NCBI GenBank assembly: GCA_028679325.1 | Contig: JAJRBS010000180.1 | Location: 1-13,074, forward strand | Length of the DNA: 13,074 nt | Source: Methanoregulaceae archaeon | GTDB taxonomy: Archaea; Halobacteriota; Methanomicrobia; Methanomicrobiales; Methanospirillaceae | Reading direction: 5' to 3' | Shown: positions 5,843 to 12,688 of the stretch, in pieces | Position numbering within the stretch: position 1 is the stretch's first letter | Layout: the number at the start of each line of letters is the position of its first letter | Program-made: the position numbers and the translations under genes | The notes under the pieces: generated by a model | The model's database searches: none | What the model was told of the DNA's origin: nothing | The model's input: the letters and a program-made list of their open reading frames with translations, nothing else

Positions 5843-7501
5843 TCAGTAGTCGCCCATCCCACCCATGCCACCCATGCCGCCCATGCCCTCCATGCCTCCC
5901 GGAGGCATTCCGCCCGGTGGGGCAGCGCTCTTTGACGCGGCGATTACGTCATCGATGCGGAGGATCATTATCGCGGCTTCAGCCGCACTAGAGATGGCCT
6001 GGGTCTTGACCCGGAGGGGCTCGACCACGCCGGACTTGAGCATATCCTCGGCCTTCCCTTCAAACACGTTCAGGCCGACGGTCTTCTTTCCTTTCTCGTG
6101 GGCCGCGCGGAGCTCGACCAGCATATCGATGGGATCGAGTCCGGCGTTCTCTGCAAGAGTCCTCGGAATGGTCTCAAGGGCAATCGCGAAAGCCTCGATG
6201 GCCAGCTGGGCCCGCCCGCCCACACTTGAGGCGTATTCGCGGAGGCGGAGCGAGAGTTCGATCTCAGGGGATCCACCACCGGCTACTATCTTCTTGTCTT
6301 CGAAAACCACGCCGACAACCCGGAGTGCGTCTTCGACGGCACGCTCGATCTCATCGACCACATGCTCGGTGCCGCCGCGGACGATCAGAGAGACCGCCTT
6401 CGGGTTTTTGCACTCTACGACGAAGATCATCTCTTCTCCGGAGACTTTCTTCTCTTCAACCAGCCCGGCGAATCCGAGTTCCTCGCGGCTGATGGCATCG
6501 ATGGAAGAGATCAGACTGCCGCCCGTAGCGCGTGCAAGCTTCTCCATGTCGCTCTTCTTAACCCTGCGGGTGGCAAAGATTCCGGCCTTGGCCAGGTAGT
6601 GCTGGGCGATGTCGTCAATGCCTTTCTGACAGAAGAGGACCGTTGCTCCGGAAGCGACGATCTTGTCGACGATGTTCTTGATCATGCGCTCTTCTTCGTC
6701 AAGGAAGGCCTGGAGTTGATCGGGACTGGTGATGTTGATCTCAGCGTCGACCTCGGTCTTCTTGAACTCCACCGCGGCGTTGAGCAGCAGGATCTTCGCG
6801 TTCGTCACCTTCTTCGGCATGGCCGGGTGGACCCGCTCCTTGTCGATGAGGACGCCCTCCACGATCTCGGAGTTGTCGATCGAACCGCCGACCTTCTTCT
6901 CGACCTTGATGTTGTCCTTGTCGACCGTTCCATCCTCATCAGCGACCATCATGACTGCCTTGACCACGAGGTCACAGAGCTTCTCCTTGGAGGCCTCCGC
7001 ACCCTTCCCGGTCATGGCTGTCTCGGCGATCTTTTTCAGCATTGCTGAATCCGTCGCCTTGATGGTAATGGCGATCGCCTGCAGGATCTCCTGGGCCTTC
7101 TCGGCTGCCTGGCGGTATCCCTGGGCAATGACTGTGGGATGTACGTCCTGTTCGAGCAGGTCTTCTGCTCTCTTCAGGAGCTCCCCGGCAATGACCACGG
7201 CTGTCGTTGTCCCATCTCCGACCTCGTCGTCCTGGGTCTTGGCGATCTCCACCATCATCTTGGCTGCCGGGTGCTCGATATCCATCTCTTTCAGGATAGT
7301 CACACCGTCATTGGTGATCACGACATCCCCGATGGTATCGACGAGCATCTTGTCCATGCCCTTCGGGCCGAGCGTCGTTCTCACCGCGGCGGCTACTGCC
7401 TTGGCAGCGGTAATATTCATGCCCTGTGCATCGCGTCCACGTGTCCGTGAACTGCCTTCTTTCAGGATAAGAATTGGTTGTCCTCCAAGCTGCTGTGCCA
7501 T
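5843..7501 (-). CDS. Thermosome subunit (group II chaperonin)
   Basis: This 552-residue subunit builds the cytosolic double-ring, ATP-driven group II chaperonin that encloses and folds proteins with a built-in lid. ATP-site motifs are TTLGPKGMD (42-50), TNDGVTIL (63-70) and GDGTTT (95-100). The equatorial domain returns near VAGGGSPEIE and AENAGLDP. Apical and intermediate regions are complete and the length is normal. The C-terminus ends in Gly-Gly-Met repeats followed by GDY, the flexible tail that lines the central cavity in many archaeal thermosomes and bacterial GroEL. The start is the ATG at 7501 with GGTGA as ribosome binding site and a strong TATA box further up. The gene has its own promoter although the regulator gene ends only 51 bp upstream. 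Other subunits may be encoded elsewhere, so no subunit letter is given. Confidence 0.97.
   Translation of the reverse strand: MAQQLGGQPILILKEGSSRTRGRDAQGMNITAAKAVAAAVRTTLGPKGMDKMLVDTIGDVVITNDGVTILKEMDIEHPAAKMMVEIAKTQDDEVGDGTTTAVVIAGELLKRAEDLLEQDVHPTVIAQGYRQAAEKAQEILQAIAITIKATDSAMLKKIAETAMTGKGAEASKEKLCDLVVKAVMMVADEDGTVDKDNIKVEKKVGGSIDNSEIVEGVLIDKERVHPAMPKKVTNAKILLLNAAVEFKKTEVDAEINITSPDQLQAFLDEEERMIKNIVDKIVASGATVLFCQKGIDDIAQHYLAKAGIFATRRVKKSDMEKLARATGGSLISSIDAISREELGFAGLVEEKKVSGEEMIFVVECKNPKAVSLIVRGGTEHVVDEIERAVEDALRVVGVVFEDKKIVAGGGSPEIELSLRLREYASSVGGRAQLAIEAFAIALETIPRTLAENAGLDPIDMLVELRAAHEKGKKTVGLNVFEGKAEDMLKSGVVEPLRVKTQAISSAAEAAIMILRIDDVIAASKSAAPPGGMPPGGMEGMGGMGGMGGMGDY
5849..5920 (-). repeat. 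GGM-codon repeats at the 3' end of the thermosome gene
   Basis: The coding strand contains short tandem repeats of about 9 nt encoding Gly-Gly-Met, with Pro-Pro interruptions upstream and Glu-Gly-Met once. The repeats encode the disordered cavity tail and could vary in number between strains. Confidence 0.7.
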
Positions 7502-7540
7502 AGATATTCACCACTTGTAGCGATAAAATTGGTTTGTGGT

Positions 7541-7552
7541 TCTATATAAAAA
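7541..7552 (-). promoter_or_regulatory. TATA box of the thermosome gene
   Basis: The minus strand reads TTTTTATATAGA, a strong archaeal box A. Initiation is expected near 7520, leaving a leader of about 20 nt with the GGTGA ribosome binding site. The box abuts the stop codon of the upstream regulator gene (7553-7555), and its T5 may also help end that transcript. Confidence 0.65.
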
Positions 7553-8467
7553 TTATGACTTGTCTATCATATCGATGAGTTCTTCACCGTCTGCAAGTGA
7601 CTGGAGCTGTTCCTCTCCAATGACGAGCGTGCTCCCGATCCTCTTCTGCTTGGAGTAGTCGGTGAGGACGCACATGGCATGGGTTCCGGTGACCTGCGAG
7701 ATATTTCCGATAAGAGCGGCACGCTTGACAACCTTCTGCGATGTTCCGTATCCGGCCAGTATGGTATGGTCAGAGAACTCGATCAGCGCCTGGAATGGGG
7801 CCCGGTGCATGGTGTGGAGTTTCATGCCTATCTTTTCAAGGAAGTTCATGGGAACCTTCCCTTCAGCTTCCGGCTCCTCCTCGAAATGTGACTCGTACCT
7901 GAGGAGGTCGATGGACATGACCATGGCTGCGTCGAAGATCTTCTCGATCTTCAACGCGATATCGAGCGTTGTTCCCATCCCGCTCTCGTACTTGCTGATG
8001 GTCCTCCGGGAGACCCCGAGGAGGGTACCGAGGTCGCCGAGCGAAAGGTTCCTCCTCTCCCGTTCGCCCCGCAGAGATGGACCATTGATGTTGACGTAAA
8101 GACCTCCGGGAGAGGCATAGACAAGCGGCGGGATCTGGTCAACGAAGGCATCGTACAGGGTCGATACCGAGACCGCATAGATGCCGTACCGCAGGTATGC
8201 GGCACCCCGCTCCAGTTCCGCGTCCCTGGCCCTTTCCCCGACAATGAGGGGTGCCCCCTTCAGGTACCGGGATATGTGATCCATGTCCCGGGCGGTCTCC
8301 TCGCTGACACTATCGATATGGGAGACGACCTTGATGATGAGGAGGGTCTCGTGCTTCCTGGCAATGAGGTCGAAACTCCGGGGCCTCATGGAAAAACGTT
8401 CTGAAACCCTGAATCCTCCCATCAGGAGAACGGAAACTACCATCTGGAGGAGGCGATCCTGCGACAT
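7553..8467 (-). CDS. Archaeal cro/C1-type HTH transcriptional regulator
   Basis: This 304-residue protein matches the conserved archaeal family annotated as putative HTH-type transcriptional regulatory protein. The N-terminal domain (about 1-110) resembles a PD-(D/E)xK nuclease-like fold: RPRSFDLIA (28-36) then LLIIKVV (42-48), with Ile where a catalytic Glu would sit, followed by APLIVGERA. The lack of the acidic residue suggests a non-catalytic ligand or DNA-binding role. A cro/C1 helix-turn-helix follows at about 133-188, with LSLGDLGTLLGVSRRTISKYESG. The C-terminal ~100 residues are mixed and unassigned. The ATG at 8467 matches the family N-terminus; a longer frame to 8569 would run into the divergent tiaS and carry unrelated sequence. 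Its targets are unknown. It lies between tiaS (divergent) and the thermosome (same strand), so regulation of either, or of itself, is possible but only inferred. Confidence 0.85.
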   Translation of the reverse strand: MSQDRLLQMVVSVLLMGGFRVSERFSMRPRSFDLIARKHETLLIIKVVSHIDSVSEETARDMDHISRYLKGAPLIVGERARDAELERGAAYLRYGIYAVSVSTLYDAFVDQIPPLVYASPGGLYVNINGPSLRGERERRNLSLGDLGTLLGVSRRTISKYESGMGTTLDIALKIEKIFDAAMVMSIDLLRYESHFEEEPEAEGKVPMNFLEKIGMKLHTMHRAPFQALIEFSDHTILAGYGTSQKVVKRAALIGNISQVTGTHAMCVLTDYSKQKRIGSTLVIGEEQLQSLADGEELIDMIDKS

Positions 8468-8481
8468 GTCCCTTTGAGAAT

Positions 8482-8507
8482 GGATATAGTCTGAAAGAGT
8501 ATAAATA
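8482..8507. promoter_or_regulatory. Divergent promoter region between the regulator and tiaS
   Basis: Only 50 bp separate the two divergent starts. GTATAAATA (8499-8507) read on the minus strand is well placed for the regulator, with initiation near 8478 and a leader of about 11 nt. GGATATAGT (8482-8490) on the plus strand would start tiaS near 8512, almost at its ATG. The two boxes overlap each other's initiation zones, so the two genes probably exclude each other at this site. Confidence 0.45.
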
Positions 8508-8517
8508 GTAGTGCAAA

Positions 8518-9753
8518 ATGCGCATAGGCATCGACGATACGGATTCACCGGCAGGAATGTGCACCACATACCTCGGGGCGGTCCTGGCCGCCCGGCTCCG
8601 GGATGAGGGTATGCTGGTAGACCGCGCCCTGCTGGTGAGGCTGAATCCGAATGTCATCTGGAAAACCCGGGGGAACGCTGCAATCTGCCTCGAGGCTTCC
8701 GGGGATGCAGAAACGGCCTTCGCCGTAGCCTGCCGGACTGTTGAGGAGCTCGCAGACTTCTCGTGTGATATGACCAATCCGGGTGTCGTGGTGTCACAGT
8801 CACCTCTCCCGGTAGAGTTCTACAGGAAAGCCGTACAGGGTTTTTGTGAGACGGCAGAGGCGCTGGCTATTCTTGCGCAGGAAGGGGTTCTGTTCAGGGG
8901 CTACAAGAACTGCCGGGGGCTTATCGGAGCTACGGCGGCTGTCGCAAGTTCCTTTGATGACAGCACCTGGGAACTCCTGGCCTACCGGGACCCCTCGCTC
9001 AGAGACACCCCCCGAACGGTGGACAAAGAAAGTTTCTTTGTTTCGGAGCAGGCCACCTTCCCGCATACCTGGGACACAGTGGACACCGTCAACGGCGTGG
9101 TGGTTTGCGTCCCTCATACTCCCGATCCAGTCCTCTTCGGTATCCGCGGTGAATCACCTTCCTGGGTCCGGAAGGCACGCGATCTCATATCCTCCGAGAG
9201 GCCTCTCCTCGAGCAACTTTTCCTGACCAACCAGGGAACGGATGCCCACCTCATGCCGGGCAGTATTGGTCACCTGCGTGAGGGGTGTTCCTACCTCGTT
9301 CCCGGCAGGGTGGCGTCCTGCCCGGTCACAGGCCGGGGAGGGCATGTGTCATTCCTCATTTCCGAAGGAGCGGAAACAGTCCGCTGCATGGCCTACGAAC
9401 CGACAAAAGGTTTCAGGGACATTGTGCGCAAGCTTCTACCGGGAGATATTCTCATCGTTGCCGGAAGCTACAAGCAGGGAACGATCAATCTTGAGAAACT
9501 TTTCGTGCGATCAGCTCCCGATCATGTCAGGGAACGGGCCCCGCTCTGCCCGGTCTGCGGAAAGAGGGTGACCAGCGCCGGGCGGAACAAGGGATTCAAA
9601 TGCCGTTCCTGCAGCAGCCGATCACACCTCCCTGAGCGGACGACGATCAGTCGCTCACTTCAGCCAGGGTGGTACGAGGTCCCGCCAACAGCCCGGAGGC
9701 ACCTGGCAAAACCACTCTGCAGAGGGTCACCACCCGTGGAGTCGCACATATAA
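8518..9753 (+). CDS. tiaS: tRNA(Ile2) 2-agmatinylcytidine synthetase
   Basis: TiaS attaches agmatine to C34 of the CAU-anticodon isoleucine tRNA using ATP, making agmatidine so that the tRNA reads AUA rather than AUG. The protein begins with the family signature MRIGIDDTDSPAGMCTTYLG. Domains follow the known order: an N-terminal kinase-like catalytic domain, a ferredoxin-like domain, an OB-fold (about 258-335, starting near SYLVPGRV) and a C-terminal zinc ribbon with Cys344, Cys347, Cys362 and Cys365 (CPVC and CRSC). The length of 411 residues matches archaeal TiaS. The ATG at 8518 starts exactly at the conserved N-terminus and has no Shine-Dalgarno, which fits a leaderless transcript. The TAA stop lies inside the TATA box of the next gene. 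It depends on agmatine supply from arginine decarboxylation. Confidence 0.95.
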   Translation: MRIGIDDTDSPAGMCTTYLGAVLAARLRDEGMLVDRALLVRLNPNVIWKTRGNAAICLEASGDAETAFAVACRTVEELADFSCDMTNPGVVVSQSPLPVEFYRKAVQGFCETAEALAILAQEGVLFRGYKNCRGLIGATAAVASSFDDSTWELLAYRDPSLRDTPRTVDKESFFVSEQATFPHTWDTVDTVNGVVVCVPHTPDPVLFGIRGESPSWVRKARDLISSERPLLEQLFLTNQGTDAHLMPGSIGHLREGCSYLVPGRVASCPVTGRGGHVSFLISEGAETVRCMAYEPTKGFRDIVRKLLPGDILIVAGSYKQGTINLEKLFVRSAPDHVRERAPLCPVCGKRVTSAGRNKGFKCRSCSSRSHLPERTTISRSLQPGWYEVPPTARRHLAKPLCRGSPPVESHI

Positions 9754-9755
9754 TC
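9746..9755 (+). promoter_or_regulatory. TATA box of the deoxyhypusine synthase-pyrF unit
   Basis: ACATATAATC overlaps the last codons and TAA stop of tiaS. Initiation about 26 bp on would fall at 9776-9780, right at the ATG, so the transcript is probably leaderless. The AAGGG directly before the ATG is too close to act as a ribosome binding site, which agrees with that. Confidence 0.5.
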
Positions 9756-9779
9756 TTACCGGGGGACACAGTACAAGGG

Positions 9780-10709
9780 ATGAAGTGCAGGGAGACTGTT
9801 GAACAGGTGGTGATACGGCCGGGAATGAGCGTGGACCAGCTCGTCCGGGAGCTCTCGCGGGCCGGTGCCTATAATGGGGGGGCTCTGGCGCGGGCGGCTG
9901 ATCTCTGCGAGGAGATGTTCCGGGATAAGGGGGCGACCCGGTTCCTCGGCCTCGCGGGGGCCATGGTCCCGGCCGGCATGGGGGGGCTTGTGTCCGACCT
10001 CGTGGAACACCGGTATATCGATGTCCTGGTCAGCACCGGTGCGAATCTGACCCACGATATCATCGAGGCTATCGGATGCCGGCACTACCATGGCTCTTCC
10101 TGCTGTTCTGATATCGAGCTCCGCCGGGAGGAGATCAACAGGATTTACGACGTGTACCTCCCCAACGAGGCTTTCGCCCGGTTCGAAGAGTTCATGCAGG
10201 AATCCCTGTCTTCCCTTGACCCTGCGAAGAGCTACCCGATAACAGATCTCCTTTCCCATCTCGGCAGCCGGCTCGACAGCGGCATACTGGCCGCGGCAGT
10301 CCGGAAGGGGGTGCCGGTGTACTGCCCTGCCGTGGCAGACTCCATGATCGGCCTCCAGTGCTGGCTGTACTCCCAGACAGGCAGGATAAACGTCGACGCC
10401 TTTGCCGATATGAAGTCGCTCCTCGGCCTCTGCTTCTCTGCCGAACGGGCCGGGGCGCTCCTCATCGGAGGCGGCGTCCCCAAGAACTTCATCCTCCAGA
10501 GCATGCTCATGACGCCGAACGGCTTCACCTACGCAATACAGCTGACCGGCGACCGTCCTGACCTTGGCGGGCTTTCCGGAGCGACTCTCGAAGAGGCACG
10601 TTCCTGGGGAAAGATCACAGAGCAGGCAGAAGCTGTTACCGTCTATGGTGACGCCACCGTCACCCTGCCTGTTCTCATTGCGGCAGTCCGCGAGAGGCTT
10701 GAGACATGA
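9780..10709 (+). CDS. dhs: Deoxyhypusine synthase
   Basis: Deoxyhypusine synthase transfers the aminobutyl group of spermidine, using NAD, to one lysine of initiation factor aIF5A, the first step of hypusine or deoxyhypusine formation. This activity is confined to archaea and eukaryotes in its classic role. NAD-site and core motifs include FLGLAGAMVPAGMGG (55-69), STGANLTHDIIEAIG (85-99) and HYHGSS. The catalytic lysine is expected at Lys235 in GGGVPKNF (230-237). The C-terminal TYAIQLTGDRPDLGGLSGA (250-268) is also typical. The length of 309 residues is normal. The ATG at 9780 is chosen; a longer frame from 9669 lies within tiaS and adds unrelated sequence. It overlaps pyrF by ATGA. With tiaS upstream, two translation-related modifiers that both depend on polyamine or agmatine metabolism lie side by side. 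Confidence 0.95.
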   Translation: MKCRETVEQVVIRPGMSVDQLVRELSRAGAYNGGALARAADLCEEMFRDKGATRFLGLAGAMVPAGMGGLVSDLVEHRYIDVLVSTGANLTHDIIEAIGCRHYHGSSCCSDIELRREEINRIYDVYLPNEAFARFEEFMQESLSSLDPAKSYPITDLLSHLGSRLDSGILAAAVRKGVPVYCPAVADSMIGLQCWLYSQTGRINVDAFADMKSLLGLCFSAERAGALLIGGGVPKNFILQSMLMTPNGFTYAIQLTGDRPDLGGLSGATLEEARSWGKITEQAEAVTVYGDATVTLPVLIAAVRERLET

Positions 10710-11341
10710 CCGACCTGATCCTCGCTCTCGATGTCACGGGACGGGACGATGCCCTGCGCATTGCCGGTCAATGCGCACCCTTCATCGATGCCGTCAAACT
10801 GGGATACCCGATCATCCTCGCACAGGGGCTCTCCTTTGCCGGCGAGATGGCAGCTCTCGGTCTCCCCCTCATCGCAGATTTCAAGGTCGCCGATATACCC
10901 AGCACCAACCGCTTGATCGTCGAACAGGTCTTTGCCCACGGTTTCTCCGCCGTTATCTGCCATGGTTTCTGCGGAAGCGACTCGGTCGCAGCCTGCGTCG
11001 ACATTGCCCATGAGAACAGGGGAGAGTGCTACGTTGTTGCCGAAATGAGCCATCCCGGCGCCGAAGAATTCTTCCACGGAGGAGCTGCGGAGAAGATCGC
11101 TGCCCTCGCGCGTGAAAGTGGTGCCGATGGTATCATTGCTCCTGCGACGCGCCCCGACCGGGTGATGCTGCTCCGGGAGATAGTCGGAAAGAAGAAGATC
11201 TATTCCCCGGGAATCGGAGCGCAGGGGGGGACATTTGAACCCCTTGCCGGGATTGTCGATGGGATTATCGTTGGGCGACAGATCTACGGGGCACCGGATC
11301 CTGCCGCTGCTGCCGCCCGTTTTCACTCCATCCGCCGATGA
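10706..11341 (+). CDS. pyrF: Orotidine 5'-phosphate decarboxylase
   Basis: PyrF decarboxylates OMP to UMP, the last step of de novo pyrimidine synthesis, as a cytosolic TIM-barrel dimer. The catalytic charge network is visible: Asp9 in LALDV, Lys31 in VKLG, and the DxKxxD motif Asp58-Lys60-Asp63 in ADFKVADIPSTN. Phosphate-binding parts are SPGIGAQGG (167-175) and IVGRQIYGAPDP (188-199). The length of 211 residues is typical of the short archaeal form. The ATG at 10706 overlaps the stop of deoxyhypusine synthase by four bases, so it is probably translated by coupling. No separate promoter is seen. A seven-G run (11224-11230) occurs within the conserved GIGAQGG region. Confidence 0.96.
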   Translation: MTDLILALDVTGRDDALRIAGQCAPFIDAVKLGYPIILAQGLSFAGEMAALGLPLIADFKVADIPSTNRLIVEQVFAHGFSAVICHGFCGSDSVAACVDIAHENRGECYVVAEMSHPGAEEFFHGGAAEKIAALARESGADGIIAPATRPDRVMLLREIVGKKKIYSPGIGAQGGTFEPLAGIVDGIIVGRQIYGAPDPAAAAARFHSIRR

Positions 11342-11451
11342 TGAAAAGCCGGAACTGACCTGGTGATGAACCCTATGAGTCGACTGAGGCGGAAATGGAC
11401 CTTTTCCGACCCCTTCTAAAACTTTAAATCGGAAATAGACTATGATACTGT
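11342..11451 (+). other. Intergenic region with direct repeat, hairpin and TATA box
   Basis: This 110-bp gap after pyrF contains an 11-bp direct repeat CGGAAATRGAC at 11390-11400 and 11430-11440, with starts 40 bp apart. The first copy also forms an inverted repeat with TTTCCG at 11403-11408. The TATA box lies between the copies. No oligo-T terminator of quality follows pyrF. Confidence 0.5.
11390..11440 (+). promoter_or_regulatory. Direct-repeat operator candidate around the TATA box
   Basis: CGGAAATGGAC (11390-11400) and CGGAAATAGAC (11430-11440) differ at one base and bracket the box A sequence TTTAAATC (11423-11430). Initiation near 11450 would make the downstream gene leaderless. A protein bound to both copies would cover the box. 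Confidence 0.45.
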
Positions 11452-11814
11452 ATGCAATGGAGCGAAGAAGATAAGAATCTCGCCAAAAAATACAAAAAAC
11501 TCGCGGATATCCCGGGCCCTGACCGGAGATACAAGTGTCACACCTGTCACCTTATTGTCGATGAGATCCCCTGCCCCCGGTGTGGTGAAGAGCACCTGGC
11601 GATCATGTGCCCCCTCGATCACTGTCACTGTTCTCACGAGATCATCTCCGGAATAGAATACTGCCCGCTCTGTGGAGACCCGGTGTGTCCCGAGTGCGGG
11701 AGCCATGACGTGGTCCAGATCAGCAGGGTGACCGGCTACCTGCAGGAAGTCTCGGGGTGGAATGCCGGCAAACAGCAGGAACTCAAGGACAGGATCAGAT
11801 ACACGGTCGCATGA
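11452..11814 (+). CDS. Small cysteine-rich protein with an NrdD-like C-terminal zinc ribbon
   Basis: This 120-residue protein has eleven cysteines: CxxC pairs at 29-32, 41-44, 71-74 and 79-82, plus Cys53, Cys58 and Cys60. The last ~50 residues, with CPLCGDPVCPECGS followed by RVTGYLQ and WNAGKQQELKDR, closely resemble the zinc-binding tail of class III anaerobic ribonucleoside-triphosphate reductase (NrdD). The rest of that enzyme, including the glycyl-radical loop and the catalytic barrel, is absent, so this is not a reductase by itself. The first ~25 residues are charged and helical. It could be a free-standing zinc module, a partner of a separate reductase, or an unrelated protein that recruited this fold. 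The ATG at 11452 follows a TATA box at about 26 bp and lacks a Shine-Dalgarno. It overlaps cbiZ by ATGA. Automated annotation may wrongly call it the reductase. Confidence 0.75.
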   Translation: MQWSEEDKNLAKKYKKLADIPGPDRRYKCHTCHLIVDEIPCPRCGEEHLAIMCPLDHCHCSHEIISGIEYCPLCGDPVCPECGSHDVVQISRVTGYLQEVSGWNAGKQQELKDRIRYTVA

Positions 11815-12662
11815 GGTATTACCTTCGGCGAAATACCCTCTTTATCAGGGGATCCTTCCAGGCAGTCAGTTCCGGGGCGAGGGGGGGGATCGGGCCGGCT
11901 GCCACACTTGTGCTCCACGCCGTCCAGATTGGAGAAGATACGGAAGGAGTCCTTGAGAACGAGATAGCCCGTGAAGGCCTGCCGAAGGATTTCTTCGGGC
12001 TGCCGGTCGGTGTGCCGATAGCCAATCTTTGCATCCTGCAGTACGATTTCGTAACCGTATTCATCGCCGCGAGCCTGGATGGTGGCATAACCATCGCAGC
12101 CTGCAGTAATGAGGGAATGACAGACAGCGGTCTTATCGGTGCGGTGATGACAATGACCGAAGCCAAGGCCCTTGTCCTGATGAGATCCGGATATGACCTG
12201 TCCGGAACACCGGCTGATGTCGTCATCGTAGCATCCGAAGGGGAACCGATCCATGAATCGGGAGGACCGCTGACAGAACCGGGGCGGAGGATGCGGGAGG
12301 CCGTGATTCACGGGGTGCCCGAGGCCCTGAAGCGGACCTCCGGGATTGAAAAGAGGGACGCCCCCTCCTTCTTCATATTCTCACGGTACGGGGGTGAACA
12401 CTGGGTCGAATGGCGCCCGGGGAACTGTGCCTACTACCCCTGTCACTTCCAGGGCCAGAGGTGTGATTTCTGCTACTGCCCTTTTTATCCCTGCGGCGAT
12501 GTAACTCTTGGGCAGCAGGTGGTGAGTTCATCGAAAGACAGCATGGTATGGAACTGTGCGGACTGCGTTCTCCTGCACGAGCCGGAGATATCTGATTATC
12601 TGACGAAGCATCCGGAAGCATCTCTCCGTGAATTGAAAGCCCTGAAAAAGAGAGAGGAATGA
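11811..12662 (+). CDS. cbiZ: Adenosylcobinamide amidohydrolase with a C-terminal cysteine-rich domain
   Basis: CbiZ cleaves the aminopropanol side chain of adenosylcobinamide to give adenosylcobyric acid, letting archaea salvage incomplete corrinoids. Residues 1 to about 178 fit the family: SSGARGGIGPA (20-30), the TVFIAASLDGG stretch, ADVVIVAS (135-142) and ESGGPLTEPGRRMREAV (149-165). A second domain follows at about 200-260 with eight cysteines (206, 211, 218, 221, 223, 228, 249, 252), including CDFCYCPFYPC and NCADC, and probably binds iron-sulfur or zinc. I recall similar small cysteine-rich domains on long archaeal CobD proteins. The ATG at 11811 overlaps the upstream stop; a longer frame from 11757 lies within the previous gene. 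A run of eight G residues (11881-11888) lies early in the gene. Methanogenesis needs corrinoid methyltransferases, so salvage fits the host. The CbiZ identity rests on motifs and is not search-tested. Confidence 0.8.
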   Translation: MRYYLRRNTLFIRGSFQAVSSGARGGIGPAATLVLHAVQIGEDTEGVLENEIAREGLPKDFFGLPVGVPIANLCILQYDFVTVFIAASLDGGITIAACSNEGMTDSGLIGAVMTMTEAKALVLMRSGYDLSGTPADVVIVASEGEPIHESGGPLTEPGRRMREAVIHGVPEALKRTSGIEKRDAPSFFIFSRYGGEHWVEWRPGNCAYYPCHFQGQRCDFCYCPFYPCGDVTLGQQVVSSSKDSMVWNCADCVLLHEPEISDYLTKHPEASLRELKALKKREE

Positions 12663-12688
12663 AAATTCCCTGATTGTTACCCGGCTCT

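Noticed and set aside
5849..5920. CRISPR-like or satellite array at the thermosome 3' end
   Set aside because: The repeat is a coding GGM-tail with 9-nt periodicity and no spacers.
6729..7520. Long open frame (263 codons) on the plus strand opposite the thermosome
   Set aside because: Its translation is low-complexity Ser/Thr/Ala-rich sequence, as expected for the antisense of a biased coding region, and the minus strand encodes a full, unmistakable thermosome.
8468..8569. 34-residue N-terminal extension of the HTH regulator
   Set aside because: It would cross the divergent promoter and run into tiaS, and the family N-terminus corresponds to the ATG at 8467.
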